From positions 62,001 through 126,000 of the forward strand of contig CAKVCX010000001.1 of assembly GCA_934725985.1 (NCBI GenBank): a stretch of 64,000 nucleotides of DNA. The letters run 5' to 3'. The position numbers and the translations under genes were made by a program. Below are positions 8,026 to 16,576 of the stretch, piece by piece. The stretch is from an uncultured Bacilli bacterium (lineage in GTDB: Bacteria > Bacillota_I > Bacilli_A > RFN20 > CAG-826). A model generated the notes under the pieces. It did no database searches. It was not told where the DNA came from and saw only the letters and a program-made list of their open reading frames with translations. How positions within the stretch are numbered: position 1 is the first letter of the stretch; each line of letters begins with the position of its first letter.

Positions 8026-9389
8026 AGGCTAACGGAAAATTCTTCCGCCTCCAAACCATACTTCTTTTTCAAAAAAGAAATGGCAACTTGGTCGAATAAG
8101 GCAATAGACAAAACGTCTTCATCGCATCTAGCAATCTTTTTATATTGCTTCTTTAGTTTTTCAAACTCTGGTTCTAGCTTATCGGCGGGACGATATGTAA
8201 TGACTTCGTCATCGCCAATAATCTTCTTTTGGATGTCTTTGTCAACAAAAGAGGGGGCTTTCCCATATAACCCGTGTAAATAATCCTTTATTTCTTTTGG
8301 AACCATTTTATAACGTTCACCGGTTATGACATTCATAACAGCTTGTGTACCAACCATTTGGGAAAGAGGAGTAACTAAAGGAGGATAACCTAAATCCTTA
8401 CGTACCCTAGGAACTTCCTTTAAGACTTCATCATACTTATCCATCGCGCCTTGTTTCTCTAATTGGCTCATAAGGTTAGAAAGCATCCCACCAGGAACTT
8501 GATACTTTAAAATACTCGGATTGCAGCATAAGGCCTTTGGCTTTAAGATGCCGTTTTTTAAATACTTATCTCTAATGGAAGAAAGAATAGAGGTAGCTTC
8601 ATCAAGCTTTTCTTGATTTAGCTTAGGATCGAATTTGGTCCCTTTTAAAGCATAATTAAAAGCTTCTGTTGCAGGTTGAGAAGTGCCGCCTGATAAAGGG
8701 GAAAGGGCCGTATCAATAATATCAACCCCCGCTTCTATGGCACGGCGATAAGTCAATTGGCAAACCCCACCCGTGCAATGACTATGAAGTTCGATTGGCA
8801 AGGAGGTATCAGCTTTAAGCTTTTTAATCAAAGTATAGGCATCTTCTGGAAGCAAAACACCAGCCATATCTTTAATGCAAAGGCTATCAGCACCCATTTT
8901 TTCAACTTCCTTGGCTAGTTCGACATAATAAGAAACGGTGTGAACCGGGCTAGTTGTATAAGAAAGGGCGATCTGACAATGGCCACCGAATTTTTTGCAA
9001 GCATCGACGGCAGATTTTAAATTACGGACATCATTTAAGGCATCGAATACACGGATTATATCGATTCCATTAGCCAATGATTTTTCAACAAATTTTTCGA
9101 CTACATCATCAGGATAATGATGATATCCAAGAATGTTTTGTCCCCTAAATAGCATTTGAAGTTTTGTGTTCGGACAAGCCTTTCTAATGGCTCTTAATCT
9201 TTCCCAAGGGTCCTCGTCAAGGAAGCGCAAGCAAGCATCAAAAGTCGCTCCACCCCACACTTCTAGCGCATAGTAACCAGCCTTGTCTAGAAGCGGCGCA
9301 ACACGCAATATTTCGTCTGTAGTAAGTCTAGTGGCAAGAAGCGATTGCGATCCATCACGTAACGCTGTGTCAACAATTTTGACTCCCAT
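8022..9389 (-). CDS. oadA: Oxaloacetate decarboxylase alpha subunit (carboxyltransferase)
   Basis: Transfers the carboxyl group of oxaloacetate to biotin, releasing pyruvate. The 455-residue protein begins with the HMGL/DRE-TIM barrel (DTALRDGSQSLLATRL at 7-22, EVWGGATFDACLRFL, LFRGQNILGYHHY), has the metal ligands in ELHSHCTGG, and ends with the conserved carboxylase domain (VPGGMLSNL). It stops after this domain; the biotinyl domain found at the C-terminus of many OadA proteins is encoded separately. AAGGAGGGA lies 5 nt before the ATG. First gene of the operon. Confidence 0.95.
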   Translation of the reverse strand: MGVKIVDTALRDGSQSLLATRLTTDEILRVAPLLDKAGYYALEVWGGATFDACLRFLDEDPWERLRAIRKACPNTKLQMLFRGQNILGYHHYPDDVVEKFVEKSLANGIDIIRVFDALNDVRNLKSAVDACKKFGGHCQIALSYTTSPVHTVSYYVELAKEVEKMGADSLCIKDMAGVLLPEDAYTLIKKLKADTSLPIELHSHCTGGVCQLTYRRAIEAGVDIIDTALSPLSGGTSQPATEAFNYALKGTKFDPKLNQEKLDEATSILSSIRDKYLKNGILKPKALCCNPSILKYQVPGGMLSNLMSQLEKQGAMDKYDEVLKEVPRVRKDLGYPPLVTPLSQMVGTQAVMNVITGERYKMVPKEIKDYLHGLYGKAPSFVDKDIQKKIIGDDEVITYRPADKLEPEFEKLKKQYKKIARCDEDVLSIALFDQVAISFLKKKYGLEAEEFSVSL

Positions 9390-9479
9390 ATAATCCCTCC
9401 TTTTTATACTTTCAGGAATTTTTTCGAAATCAAAACCATTGTACTACTTTTTAAAGAGCAATTTATAGTGGTTTAGCAA

Positions 9480-9510
9480 AAAGAAAAAAAGAAAATCGTA
9501 TTACCGATTT
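9480..9510 (-). terminator. Intrinsic terminator after bioY
   Basis: AAATCG (9493-9498) pairs with CGATTT (9505-9510); on the minus strand a run TTTCTTTTTTT follows. It separates yitT-bioY from the downstream oad operon. Confidence 0.7.
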
Positions 9511-9523
9511 AATTTTTATTTCC

Positions 9524-10096
9524 TTAAATCAATTTATTAAAAATTGAACGCATCCTGATAGACAAAAAAGAAGACAAAGCAATCTTAATAATGTCACCTG
9601 GAATAAAAGGCAGAACGCAGGAAGCCAAAGTTTTATTAATGTCAGCCCCAATGTAAAACATAAACCAAAGTGAACCTATTAGATAAAGAAGAATCGTTCC
9701 AAGGACCATAGAAAAAGGATAAAGCCATTTCTTATTTGTCCATTTATTAGTAAGCAAAGATACAACTAATACACAAGGTAAATAGCCGATTAAAAAGCCA
9801 CCGCTAGGACCAAAAATAACTTGAAAACCACCTTGAAATTTTGAAAAAACCGGAAGTCCGGCCAATCCTAGCAATAAATACAAAGCAACGACAGTTAAGG
9901 AAACTTTCCAATCGGTCAAAGACCCAATAATATATAAAGCTAAAGTAGCAAGCGTTATAGAAACCGGCTCAATTGGAATAGAAATAGGAGAAAGAACACA
10001 CATTAAGGCAGTAAAAATACCTGACATGCAAATATACTTAACGGCTTTATTCCTTAAGCCTGCCCCACTACTTTTATTAATATTTTTCTCATTCAT
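9524..10096 (-). CDS. bioY: BioY, biotin-binding S component of an ECF transporter
   Basis: A 190-residue membrane protein with about six helices and BioY signatures: SIPIEPVSITLATLALYIIG, LLLGLAGLPVFSKFQGGFQ and GPSGGFLIGYLP. It binds biotin and needs the shared ECF EcfAAT module, which is not in this window. No biotin synthesis genes are seen nearby, so the cell probably imports biotin for the decarboxylase carrier. It lies 22 bp after yitT, probably cotranscribed, with no obvious ribosome binding site. Confidence 0.93.
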   Translation of the reverse strand: MNEKNINKSSGAGLRNKAVKYICMSGIFTALMCVLSPISIPIEPVSITLATLALYIIGSLTDWKVSLTVVALYLLLGLAGLPVFSKFQGGFQVIFGPSGGFLIGYLPCVLVVSLLTNKWTNKKWLYPFSMVLGTILLYLIGSLWFMFYIGADINKTLASCVLPFIPGDIIKIALSSFLSIRMRSIFNKLI

Positions 10097-10118
10097 ATAG
10101 GGTTAATCAAAAAAGCAA

Positions 10119-11156
10119 TCATTTAACAGGCTTAATAAAGAAATGTCCATATACTTGCGTCAATTCTGAAACAGTTACAAAAGCGGTAGGATCGGCTTCT
10201 TGAATTACCTTCACGGTATTTTTTAATTCATAAGAAGAAACTATCATTTCAATTATTGTCTTCTCTTTGCCAGAGAAAGCCCCAGACCCATGGATAAGAG
10301 TGGCCCCGTGTGGAATATTAGCCAATAAAACGCCGACTAATTCCGGGTTTTCCGTAACGACTTTTATCTCCATCTTCTTGTTTCTTAAATTAATCATGTC
10401 GACAACAAACATAACCACAAACATATAAAGAACAGCATAGAAAACACAGCCAATTATGTTATATGCATTAGCGTTGTTCCAACCAATTTTTGTAGCCGTA
10501 AGCAAAGTGAAAATTATAATCGTGCAAGAATTGATCATAGTTGAATACTTGCCACATAATGTCGATTTTTTTAAGGCAACATAATAAGCAATTACATCAA
10601 CTCCTCCGCTAGAAGCGTCTATTTTAAAAGTCAAAGCCGTAGAAAGCCCAACGCAAGCCCCACCAAAAACAGCCCTAGCAAATAAACCTCCGTTTTTATC
10701 AACGAATTGAGCCACTGAATCAATTAAGCCTCCATCAGGCGTATTACCCAAAAGATTAGTAAACAAGGAGACCTCTAAAACGTTTATCAAAGTAATAACG
10801 GAAAACCTTTTGCCAATGCCAAACCAAGCCAAAATAAAAATAGGTACATTGACGGCAAAATAAAGAATACCATACATCAAATCTTCAAAATTTTGGGCTT
10901 CTGGAAAACCAGGGATAAGCTTTAATGCGGCAATTATGGTTTGGGAAATACCCGATGCTCCTCCAGATACCAATTTGAGTTCGTGTGATGAACTTAAATA
11001 ATTCGGTGCCAGAAAGCATTTATAACCTATGGCAAAAAACAAAGCAGAAACGGTTGAGACAATTATTGCCCAGGTCCAATCTAGGCCTGTCCTAAGAGCT
11101 ATATGGTCATAGAGGTAATCGTTTATTTTCGATCTTAAATTTCTTTTCTTAATCAT
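10119..11156 (-). CDS. YitT-family membrane protein
   Basis: A 345-residue protein with an N-terminal DUF161-type membrane region of about five or six helices (SGGASGISQTII; TALTFKIDASSGGVDVIAYY) and a C-terminal cytoplasmic DUF2179 domain (about 260-340, LIHGSGAFSGKEKTIIEMIV). This is the standard YitT architecture. The molecular function of the family is not established. The ATG at 11156 has no Shine-Dalgarno site, and a TATAAT lies only 11 bp upstream, so the transcript would have a leader of about 5 nt. Confidence 0.9.
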   Translation of the reverse strand: MIKKRNLRSKINDYLYDHIALRTGLDWTWAIIVSTVSALFFAIGYKCFLAPNYLSSSHELKLVSGGASGISQTIIAALKLIPGFPEAQNFEDLMYGILYFAVNVPIFILAWFGIGKRFSVITLINVLEVSLFTNLLGNTPDGGLIDSVAQFVDKNGGLFARAVFGGACVGLSTALTFKIDASSGGVDVIAYYVALKKSTLCGKYSTMINSCTIIIFTLLTATKIGWNNANAYNIIGCVFYAVLYMFVVMFVVDMINLRNKKMEIKVVTENPELVGVLLANIPHGATLIHGSGAFSGKEKTIIEMIVSSYELKNTVKVIQEADPTAFVTVSELTQVYGHFFIKPVK

Positions 11157-11167
11157 GGCTGATAGAA

Positions 11168-11173
11168 ATTATA
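11168..11173 (-). promoter_or_regulatory. -10 element giving a near-leaderless yitT mRNA
   Basis: Minus-strand TATAAT at 11173-11168 is followed by 11 nt and then the ATG at 11156. A start site 7 nt past the hexamer would be at 11161, leaving a 5-nt leader without a ribosome binding site. Confidence 0.55.
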
Positions 11174-11236
11174 GGCAAAGCCCTTCTTAAAAAGAAGTAT
11201 TTAATAAAAATATCTTCGATAAGGAGAAATCGCTTA

Positions 11237-11288
11237 TTGATAGGGTCAAGCCTAAATGTTATCATTTACGCGCTGTTTATATAAACAG
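11237..11288 (+). promoter_or_regulatory. Promoter and 5' hairpin of the membrane thioredoxin-like gene
   Basis: TTGATA (11237-11242), 17 bp, TATCAT (11260-11265). The predicted start at about 11272 coincides with the palindrome CTGTTTATATAAACAG (11273-11288), so the mRNA would begin with a stem-loop, which often protects 5' ends in RNase J organisms (general knowledge). GGAGG lies 6 nt before the ATG at 11311. Confidence 0.5.
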
Positions 11289-11310
11289 GTTCTTTTTTTG
11301 GAGGCAGTAC

Positions 11311-12210
11311 ATGAACATTTTAAAAGGTATTGGCGGTCTATTTACAAAGCTTTGGCGTTGGATAAAAGAAACCGCTTGGGTTCAGCCTTTATTAATTGTT
11401 GGAGCCATATTCGCGATAATATTCTCAATTCCAAAGATCACAGAATGGGTACAAAGCATGAATAATGATAAAGCTTCGGCCTATTACACCCAATATAAGC
11501 TGAACTTAGAAGGCCAAGTTTCCAATAATGAGGTTTCTACTCAAGCCGATGAAATAACTAGTTTCATCAATGATTGGTCAAATTTCGAAAGAAAGTATGA
11601 CTCTTATGAAGAATATAGGGCCGATTTAGAAAAGAATGCCCAAAACCAATTAAATAAATATGGAGAAAAATTCTTCTTGGTTTATGTAGGCAAAGATTGT
11701 GCGAATTGCGACGCTATCCAACCAGGATTTGAAGCTTTGCAAGGTGACTGGGCAACTAGATTCTCGCCAGACGATAATAGAGATTTTAAAATGTTCACCA
11801 TCTTCTCCGATGACGAATCTAGCAATGATGATTCATTTGCTATTGAAGACCAAAAGAAAGCCTTTGTTCGTTACCTAGACAAGTGGAATGATGCGGGGTT
11901 CTTCACCGATGCAGGTGGACGCTTAGAAGAAGCCCCCTACCATAAAGCCGCTTCCATTACCGATTCAAATTATGAAAATTTCATCAATGCCGATCATACA
12001 AATTTCTCAGTTCCTACAATTCTATTGATTGATTTCTCCAAAGAAGCATTCGAATTGAATCAATCTAGAGTCGGTGTCAGTGAAGTCTTATTCGGAGTAA
12101 GCGGAAGCGATAAAGTTGCCAAAGCCGAACTATTAAGGGAAATGTGGAACCACACTACAAAAACCGATAATAGCAACCCGTTCTCAGATGTCTACAAACA
12201 ATCAGTCTAA
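11311..12210 (+). CDS. Membrane-anchored thioredoxin-like protein with a CANC motif
   Basis: A 299-residue protein with one transmembrane helix (about 24-43) and a large following domain. EKFFLVYVGKDCANC places a CxxC pair (C130, C133) at the end of a beta strand, as in thioredoxin folds, and FSVPTILLIDF near residue 230 offers the expected cis-proline strand. It could be a membrane-tethered disulphide reductase or isomerase; its substrate is unknown. The N-terminus has several Lys/Arg before the helix and none directly after, so the domain is more likely outside the membrane. A strong GGAGG site supports the start. It is transcribed alone and ends at a strong terminator. I do not recognise a named family. 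Confidence 0.7.
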   Translation: MNILKGIGGLFTKLWRWIKETAWVQPLLIVGAIFAIIFSIPKITEWVQSMNNDKASAYYTQYKLNLEGQVSNNEVSTQADEITSFINDWSNFERKYDSYEEYRADLEKNAQNQLNKYGEKFFLVYVGKDCANCDAIQPGFEALQGDWATRFSPDDNRDFKMFTIFSDDESSNDDSFAIEDQKKAFVRYLDKWNDAGFFTDAGGRLEEAPYHKAASITDSNYENFINADHTNFSVPTILLIDFSKEAFELNQSRVGVSEVLFGVSGSDKVAKAELLREMWNHTTKTDNSNPFSDVYKQSV

Positions 12211-12222
12211 TAAGTAAAAATA

Positions 12223-12252
12223 AAACTCGTCGATGATGACGAGTTTTTTTGT
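12223..12252. terminator. Bidirectional intrinsic terminator
   Basis: AAACTCGTC (12223-12231) pairs with GACGAGTTT (12238-12246), followed by seven T on the plus strand and by a T-rich run on the minus strand. It serves the thioredoxin-like gene and the convergent coaD. Confidence 0.9.
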
Positions 12253-12258
12253 TATATC

Positions 12259-12738
12259 TTACTTACTTTTCTTTTTTAAATAAGCCTTATTTACACAACT
12301 AGGGACTAAAGAAGATATATCTGCACCATTATGGAACAATTCATTTATTGTCGAACTAGAAATAAATGAAGTTTTATTATTTGCCATGAAAAACACCATA
12401 TCGATTGAACTATCCAAAAAAGCATTCGCAGCGGCTAGTTGGAACTCATATTCAAAATCAGTAATGGCCCTTAAGCCTCTAATGATATGACTCGAACCAT
12501 GGTTTTTTGCATATTCGACTGTAAAGCCAGGAGTAAAATCAACATCAACATTTTTAAGTTCCTTAGTCGCCTCTTTCATCAAGTTAAGACGCTCTTCTAC
12601 GCTAAATTCGCTTTTTTTACTTGGATTGACTGCCAAAAGCATTGTAACGTGATCGAAAACACCCAAAGCCCTTTTTAATATATCCATATGGCCATTGGTT
12701 ATGGGGTCAAACGACCCAGGATAAATTGCTTTTTTCAT
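12259..12738 (-). CDS. coaD: Phosphopantetheine adenylyltransferase
   Basis: Transfers AMP from ATP to 4'-phosphopantetheine in coenzyme A synthesis. The 159-residue protein has YPGSFDPITNGHMDI (residues 6-20, the T/HxGH nucleotide-binding motif), RGLRAITDFEYEFQ, and ISSSTINEL near the C-terminus. The start codon overlaps the end of rsmD by 4 bp. The order ylbF-rsmD-coaD matches the ylbF-ylbH-ylbI region of Bacillus. Confidence 0.97.
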   Translation of the reverse strand: MKKAIYPGSFDPITNGHMDILKRALGVFDHVTMLLAVNPSKKSEFSVEERLNLMKEATKELKNVDVDFTPGFTVEYAKNHGSSHIIRGLRAITDFEYEFQLAAANAFLDSSIDMVFFMANNKTSFISSSTINELFHNGADISSLVPSCVNKAYLKKKSK

Positions 12739-13280
12739 TTTTCTTTCCTTAATAAAACTAGTTTACTATAACCGTAACGTTTTTTCTTTATATCCTTAAA
12801 GCCTTTATAGTCCAAATCTAGTTCACCTTCATATTCTAAAACCACCCTGCCTTCATTTAAAAGCAAAGAAGAAGAAGAAATAAAATCCAAGGCAGATTGA
12901 TAAAATGACTTTTCTTTATACGGAGGGTCTATATATATAAAGGAAAAAAGCACATTCTCTTCCTTTAATTTTTTTAAGGCATCCAAATAATCCATGTTTA
13001 AAATAATCCCATTATCTTCCTTTAATGTTTTAAGGTTAGATTCAATAATCTTGCAGGAAGAAATAGACTTATCGACAAAATAAGATTTTTTCGCCCCTCT
13101 AGAAAGTGCTTCTATTCCTATTGCCCCAGACCCGGCAAACAAATCTAGAGTATTTCCGCCTAAATCAAAAGAAACAGCAGAAAAAAGAGCTTCCCGAACA
13201 ATATTTTTTGTAGGGACAGTTTCTATTGAGGGGGTAGCTATGATCCTGCTTCTATATTTTCCGCCTATTATTTTTAACAT
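12735..13280 (-). CDS. rsmD: 16S rRNA (guanine-N2) methyltransferase, RsmD family
   Basis: A 181-residue class I SAM-dependent methyltransferase. It starts MLKIIGGKYRSRIIATP, has the SAM-binding LDLFAGSGAIGIEALSRGA (about 46-64), and the catalytic DPPY (about 117-120), which mark the RsmD family that methylates G966 of 16S rRNA (E. coli numbering). It overlaps ylbF by 7 bp and coaD by 4 bp. Confidence 0.95.
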   Translation of the reverse strand: MLKIIGGKYRSRIIATPSIETVPTKNIVREALFSAVSFDLGGNTLDLFAGSGAIGIEALSRGAKKSYFVDKSISSCKIIESNLKTLKEDNGIILNMDYLDALKKLKEENVLFSFIYIDPPYKEKSFYQSALDFISSSSLLLNEGRVVLEYEGELDLDYKGFKDIKKKRYGYSKLVLLRKEK

Positions 13281-13630
13281 TTATATTTATCCTTATTCCT
13301 AAAGGAAGAAAAAATAATTTCATCTATTTTAGAATATAATTCCTTAACCTTTAAATACGATCGCATGTATTCTTTAACTTTTTCATTACTATCTAACTCT
13401 AGCTTAGCTTCATGCAATTTTTTTCTATTTTCTATTGATAGAGGAGAAGAAAACCCATACCTAGACAAATCTTCTTCGTATAAAGAGGAAGCCAAATTCA
13501 TTTTTTTAGATAATTCTTCCACTTCCTTTGAAGATAAATTCTCTTCCTTCTTTTTTAACTCGATTATTCTTTCATCATTGTTCAAAGCAATAAGGAATTC
13601 GTTCAAGCTTTTTAACGTTTTTTCATTCAT
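13274..13630 (-). CDS. ylbF: YlbF-family protein
   Basis: A 118-residue, almost wholly helical, charged protein that matches the YlbF/YmcA (Com_YlbF) fold in length and pattern and sits where ylbF does in Bacilli, next to rsmD and coaD. In Bacillus, YlbF works with YmcA and YaaT as an RNase Y specificity complex; whether that holds here is unknown. There is no Shine-Dalgarno site; TAAAAT ends 7 bp before the ATG, giving a predicted leader of about 1 nt. It is divergent from def with only 46 bp between start codons. Confidence 0.75.
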   Translation of the reverse strand: MNEKTLKSLNEFLIALNNDERIIELKKKEENLSSKEVEELSKKMNLASSLYEEDLSRYGFSSPLSIENRKKLHEAKLELDSNEKVKEYMRSYLKVKELYSKIDEIIFSSFRNKDKYKC

Positions 13631-13637
13631 GAATGCT

Positions 13638-13670
13638 ATTTTAGCCTTAAGTAAGGTAAAGTGCTATAAT
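13638..13670. promoter_or_regulatory. Overlapping divergent promoters of ylbF (-) and def (+)
   Basis: Minus strand: TAAAAT at 13643-13638, 7 bp before the ylbF ATG. Plus strand: extended -10 TGC-TATAAT with the hexamer at 13665-13670, 6 bp before the def ATG at 13677. The -35 regions of each promoter fall on the -10 region of the other. Both transcripts should start at or next to the A of ATG. Confidence 0.65.
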
Positions 13671-13676
13671 TCAAAC

Positions 13677-14219
13677 ATGTTAAAAATTACAAAAGATAAC
13701 GTCCCTTCATTAAGAGGAAAATGCAAAGATGTCATATTGCCTCTAACTGAGAAAGATAAAAACACATTAAATGAAATGCTAGAATATCTAAAGCTTAGTC
13801 AAGATCCTACTTTTAAGTCCAAACATCCTACCGTTAGGGAAGGGGTAGGATTAGCTGCCCCCCAGATAGGCGTGAATAAAAAAATGCTAGTTGTTTATTA
13901 CCCAATAGAAGACGGCTATATTGAGTATCAACTAGTAAATCCAATAATAAAATCATCAAGCCTAAAACTTTGCTTTCTTTCTGGCGGAGAAGGATGTTTA
14001 TCGGTTGATAAACCACATAAAGGGAAAGTCTATAGGCCTTATAAGATAAAAGTAGAAGCCTATTCATTAAAAGAAAACAAAGTAATTACAATAGACGCAA
14101 GAGGATATGATGCCATTGTCTTGCAGCACGAAATAGATCATCTCCATGGAATTCTTTTTTATGATCACATAGATGAAAAAGATCCTTTTAAGGTAATTCC
14201 TGGTGCGATAGAAATATAA
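13677..14219 (+). CDS. def: Peptide deformylase
   Basis: Removes the formyl group from the N-terminal Met of new proteins. The 180-residue protein has all three motifs: GVGLAAPQIG, EGCLSV (metal ligand Cys) and HEIDHLHG (two metal His and the catalytic Glu). I start at the ATG at 13677 (MLKITKDNVPSL); the longer frame upstream runs through ylbF on the other strand. The TATAAT hexamer ends 6 bp before this ATG, so the mRNA should begin at the start codon itself. A strong terminator follows. Confidence 0.95.
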   Translation: MLKITKDNVPSLRGKCKDVILPLTEKDKNTLNEMLEYLKLSQDPTFKSKHPTVREGVGLAAPQIGVNKKMLVVYYPIEDGYIEYQLVNPIIKSSSLKLCFLSGGEGCLSVDKPHKGKVYRPYKIKVEAYSLKENKVITIDARGYDAIVLQHEIDHLHGILFYDHIDEKDPFKVIPGAIEI

Positions 14220-14241
14220 ATACACGCCTTGATTAATTTTT

Positions 14242-14275
14242 AAAACCATGAAACCACTTTCATGGTTTTTTTCTT
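14242..14275 (+). terminator. Intrinsic terminator of def
   Basis: AAAACCATGAAA (14242-14253) pairs with TTTCATGGTTTT (14258-14269), and the T run continues. Confidence 0.9.
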
Positions 14276-14360
14276 CTTTCTTCTCTTCTTATTATGATAT
14301 AGTTAACTTGCTTAAGGACGAAACATACTTTAGCTAAGGATTTCTTAGAGGTTATATTCT

Positions 14361-16028
14361 ATGGTCAATGAATCACCAATAAATATTTATGCCCTCGGAG
14401 GGCTAGGGGAAGTTGGGAAGAATACTTATTGTTTTGAAACTGATAAATCAATAATAATTGTCGATGCCGGGGTTAGATTCCCAGAAGCCAATTTGCCTGG
14501 TGTAGACTATGTAATTCCAGACTATACATATTTAAAAAACAATAGAAATAAAATAAAAGCTTTATTTATTACCCATGGACATGAAGACCATATCGGAGGC
14601 ATTCCTTTTTTAATACGTTCCGTCCATATTCCAGTTATATATGCCCCACGCCTAGCTGCAGCCTTAATTAGGCATAAATTAGAAGACAATAGAATAAAAG
14701 ATCCAATAAAAATAGTAGAATACGACACAAATTCAATAATTAGGGTGGCCGATGAATTTACGGTTTCTTTCTTTAGGGTTACCCACTCCATTCCAGATTC
14801 ATATGGGATTTGCATTGATACAAAGCAAGGAAGAATAATTGAAACCGGCGACTTTAAGATCGATTTAACTCCGGTCGGGCCTAATTTTGAATTAGACAAA
14901 TTAGCTAGATTGGGAAGCGAAGGCGTGGATTTATTGATGGCTGATTCTACTAACGCCGAAATAGAAGGATATACCCCAAGTGAAACCAATGTCAGGGCTG
15001 GCGTAGAAGAAATATTTGAAAAAGCACCCGGTAGAATCATTGTTTCCACATTCTCTAGTAACATAAACCGTATCCAACAAGTAGTTGAAATAGCAGCAAC
15101 CCATAAAAGAAAAATCTGTATTCTTGGCCGTTCCATGAAAAACGTCATCTCCATTGCTAGAGAATATGGATATATTAAAATACCAGATACTTCATTGATT
15201 GAGGAAACAATGCTAAAAAATTACAAATTGTCCGATGTTTGCATAATTTGTACTGGTTCCCAGGGCGAACCAATGGCAGCTCTATCTAGAATTGTTTCTG
15301 GCGACAACAGGAATACTACCATTTATCCTGGAGATACGGTCATATTTTCTTCTAACCCAATCCCAGGAAACGGGGTTTTAGTTGATAGGTTAGTTAATAA
15401 TTTGGTCAAAATGGGTGCGGACGTTAAGCAAAACTCTTTAGCTTTCTCCTTACATTCTTCTGGTCACCCCAGTAGACAAGAATTGCGTTTAATGCAACGT
15501 TTGGTAAGGCCTAAATATTTCATGCCAGTCCATGGTGAATATAGAATGCTTAAGTTACATGGTGATGTAGCAATGCAACTAGGCATGAAAAAAGAAAATG
15601 TCTTCATTTGCGATAACGGAGATAACATAGTCTTAAAAAACCATAAAATCGAAAGAGGGATCCACATTTCAGCCGAAGACGTCTATATCGACGGAAACGA
15701 CTTAGATGGGGTTTCAGGTGCCGTCATGAGCGATCGCGATATCTTAAAAAACGACGGAATGATCTCAGTCTTATTGACAATTGAACCCAAAACAAATACA
15801 TTAGTCGTCCCTCCTTTAGTATATGCACGAGGCTTTGCATCAAGCGAAACTAGCCATGTTGTTAGACATTCTCAAATTAGAGCCGAAGAAGCCGTAAGGG
15901 AATTAATGAAAGAAAGAGTAAGTTTTAGCGAAATAAAAGCCACGATAAAATCTGTCGTATCAAAATATGTAGAAAGAAAGACCGGAAGAAAACCAATGAT
16001 AATTCCAGTCATAATGAATAAGGATTAA
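14361..16028 (+). CDS. rnj: Ribonuclease J
   Basis: A 555-residue metallo-beta-lactamase/beta-CASP ribonuclease with 5'-3' exonuclease and endonuclease activity in RNA turnover. Motifs: GLGEVGKN (14-21), HGHEDHIGG (metal ligands, near 73-81), ETGDFKID, the beta-CASP region with FSSNINRIQQ, and PVHGEYRML (last metal His), followed by the C-terminal dimerisation region. Full length for the family. AGAGG lies 9 nt before the ATG. It is followed by maf with 1 bp between stop and start. Given many predicted leaderless mRNAs in this genome, a 5'-end-dependent nuclease is of interest. Confidence 0.96.
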   Translation: MVNESPINIYALGGLGEVGKNTYCFETDKSIIIVDAGVRFPEANLPGVDYVIPDYTYLKNNRNKIKALFITHGHEDHIGGIPFLIRSVHIPVIYAPRLAAALIRHKLEDNRIKDPIKIVEYDTNSIIRVADEFTVSFFRVTHSIPDSYGICIDTKQGRIIETGDFKIDLTPVGPNFELDKLARLGSEGVDLLMADSTNAEIEGYTPSETNVRAGVEEIFEKAPGRIIVSTFSSNINRIQQVVEIAATHKRKICILGRSMKNVISIAREYGYIKIPDTSLIEETMLKNYKLSDVCIICTGSQGEPMAALSRIVSGDNRNTTIYPGDTVIFSSNPIPGNGVLVDRLVNNLVKMGADVKQNSLAFSLHSSGHPSRQELRLMQRLVRPKYFMPVHGEYRMLKLHGDVAMQLGMKKENVFICDNGDNIVLKNHKIERGIHISAEDVYIDGNDLDGVSGAVMSDRDILKNDGMISVLLTIEPKTNTLVVPPLVYARGFASSETSHVVRHSQIRAEEAVRELMKERVSFSEIKATIKSVVSKYVERKTGRKPMIIPVIMNKD

Positions 16029-16029
16029 A

Positions 16030-16575
16030 ATGTTTATATTAGCCTCCTCTTCTCCTAGAAGAAAAGAATTATTAAAAAAACTGCTTCCTGTTTTTGAAAT
16101 CGAAGTACCCGATGTCGATGAATCGATTTTAGATTTGCCTCCTAAAGATTTGGCTTTAGAAGAAGCCAAAGCCAAAGGGTATGCGATAGCTAGCAAACAT
16201 AAAGACGATGAAATACTTGCCTGCGATACAATCGTAATTTTTAACAATAAAGTATTAGGCAAGCCGCATACAAAAGAAAAAGCCATTAGAATGTTAGAAG
16301 AATTAAATGGCAAGGAACATATTGTAAATTCTGGTTATATTTATATTGGAAAAGGAAAAGAAATAACTAGGACTGTCTCTACTAAAGTTTATTTCAATTC
16401 ATTAAGCAAGGAACAAATAATAGAATACGTGGATAAGTTTTTGCCTTTAGATAAAGCCGGGGCTTATGGTATCCAAGACGACTATCCCTTGATTAATCAT
16501 ATAGAGGGCAGCTTTTATAACGTAATGGGCTTGCCAATTGAAGATATTGAAGCACACGTCTTCAATAAAAGATAA
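16030..16575 (+). CDS. maf: Maf/YhdE-family nucleoside triphosphate pyrophosphatase
   Basis: A 181-residue Maf protein that hydrolyses non-canonical or excess (d)NTPs. It begins with the signature FILASSSPRRKELLKK, then ACDTIVIFNNKVLGKP and the C-terminal DKAGAYGIQ(D) segment. AAGGA lies 5 nt upstream, inside the end of rnj. Its stop lies 1 bp from the stop of the convergent EIIB-like gene. Confidence 0.94.
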   Translation: MFILASSSPRRKELLKKLLPVFEIEVPDVDESILDLPPKDLALEEAKAKGYAIASKHKDDEILACDTIVIFNNKVLGKPHTKEKAIRMLEELNGKEHIVNSGYIYIGKGKEITRTVSTKVYFNSLSKEQIIEYVDKFLPLDKAGAYGIQDDYPLINHIEGSFYNVMGLPIEDIEAHVFNKR

Positions 16576-16576
16576 T

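Noticed and set aside
13365..13676. Upstream extension of the peptide deformylase frame
   Set aside because: It is antisense to ylbF, and the -10 element next to the ATG at 13677 fixes the start.
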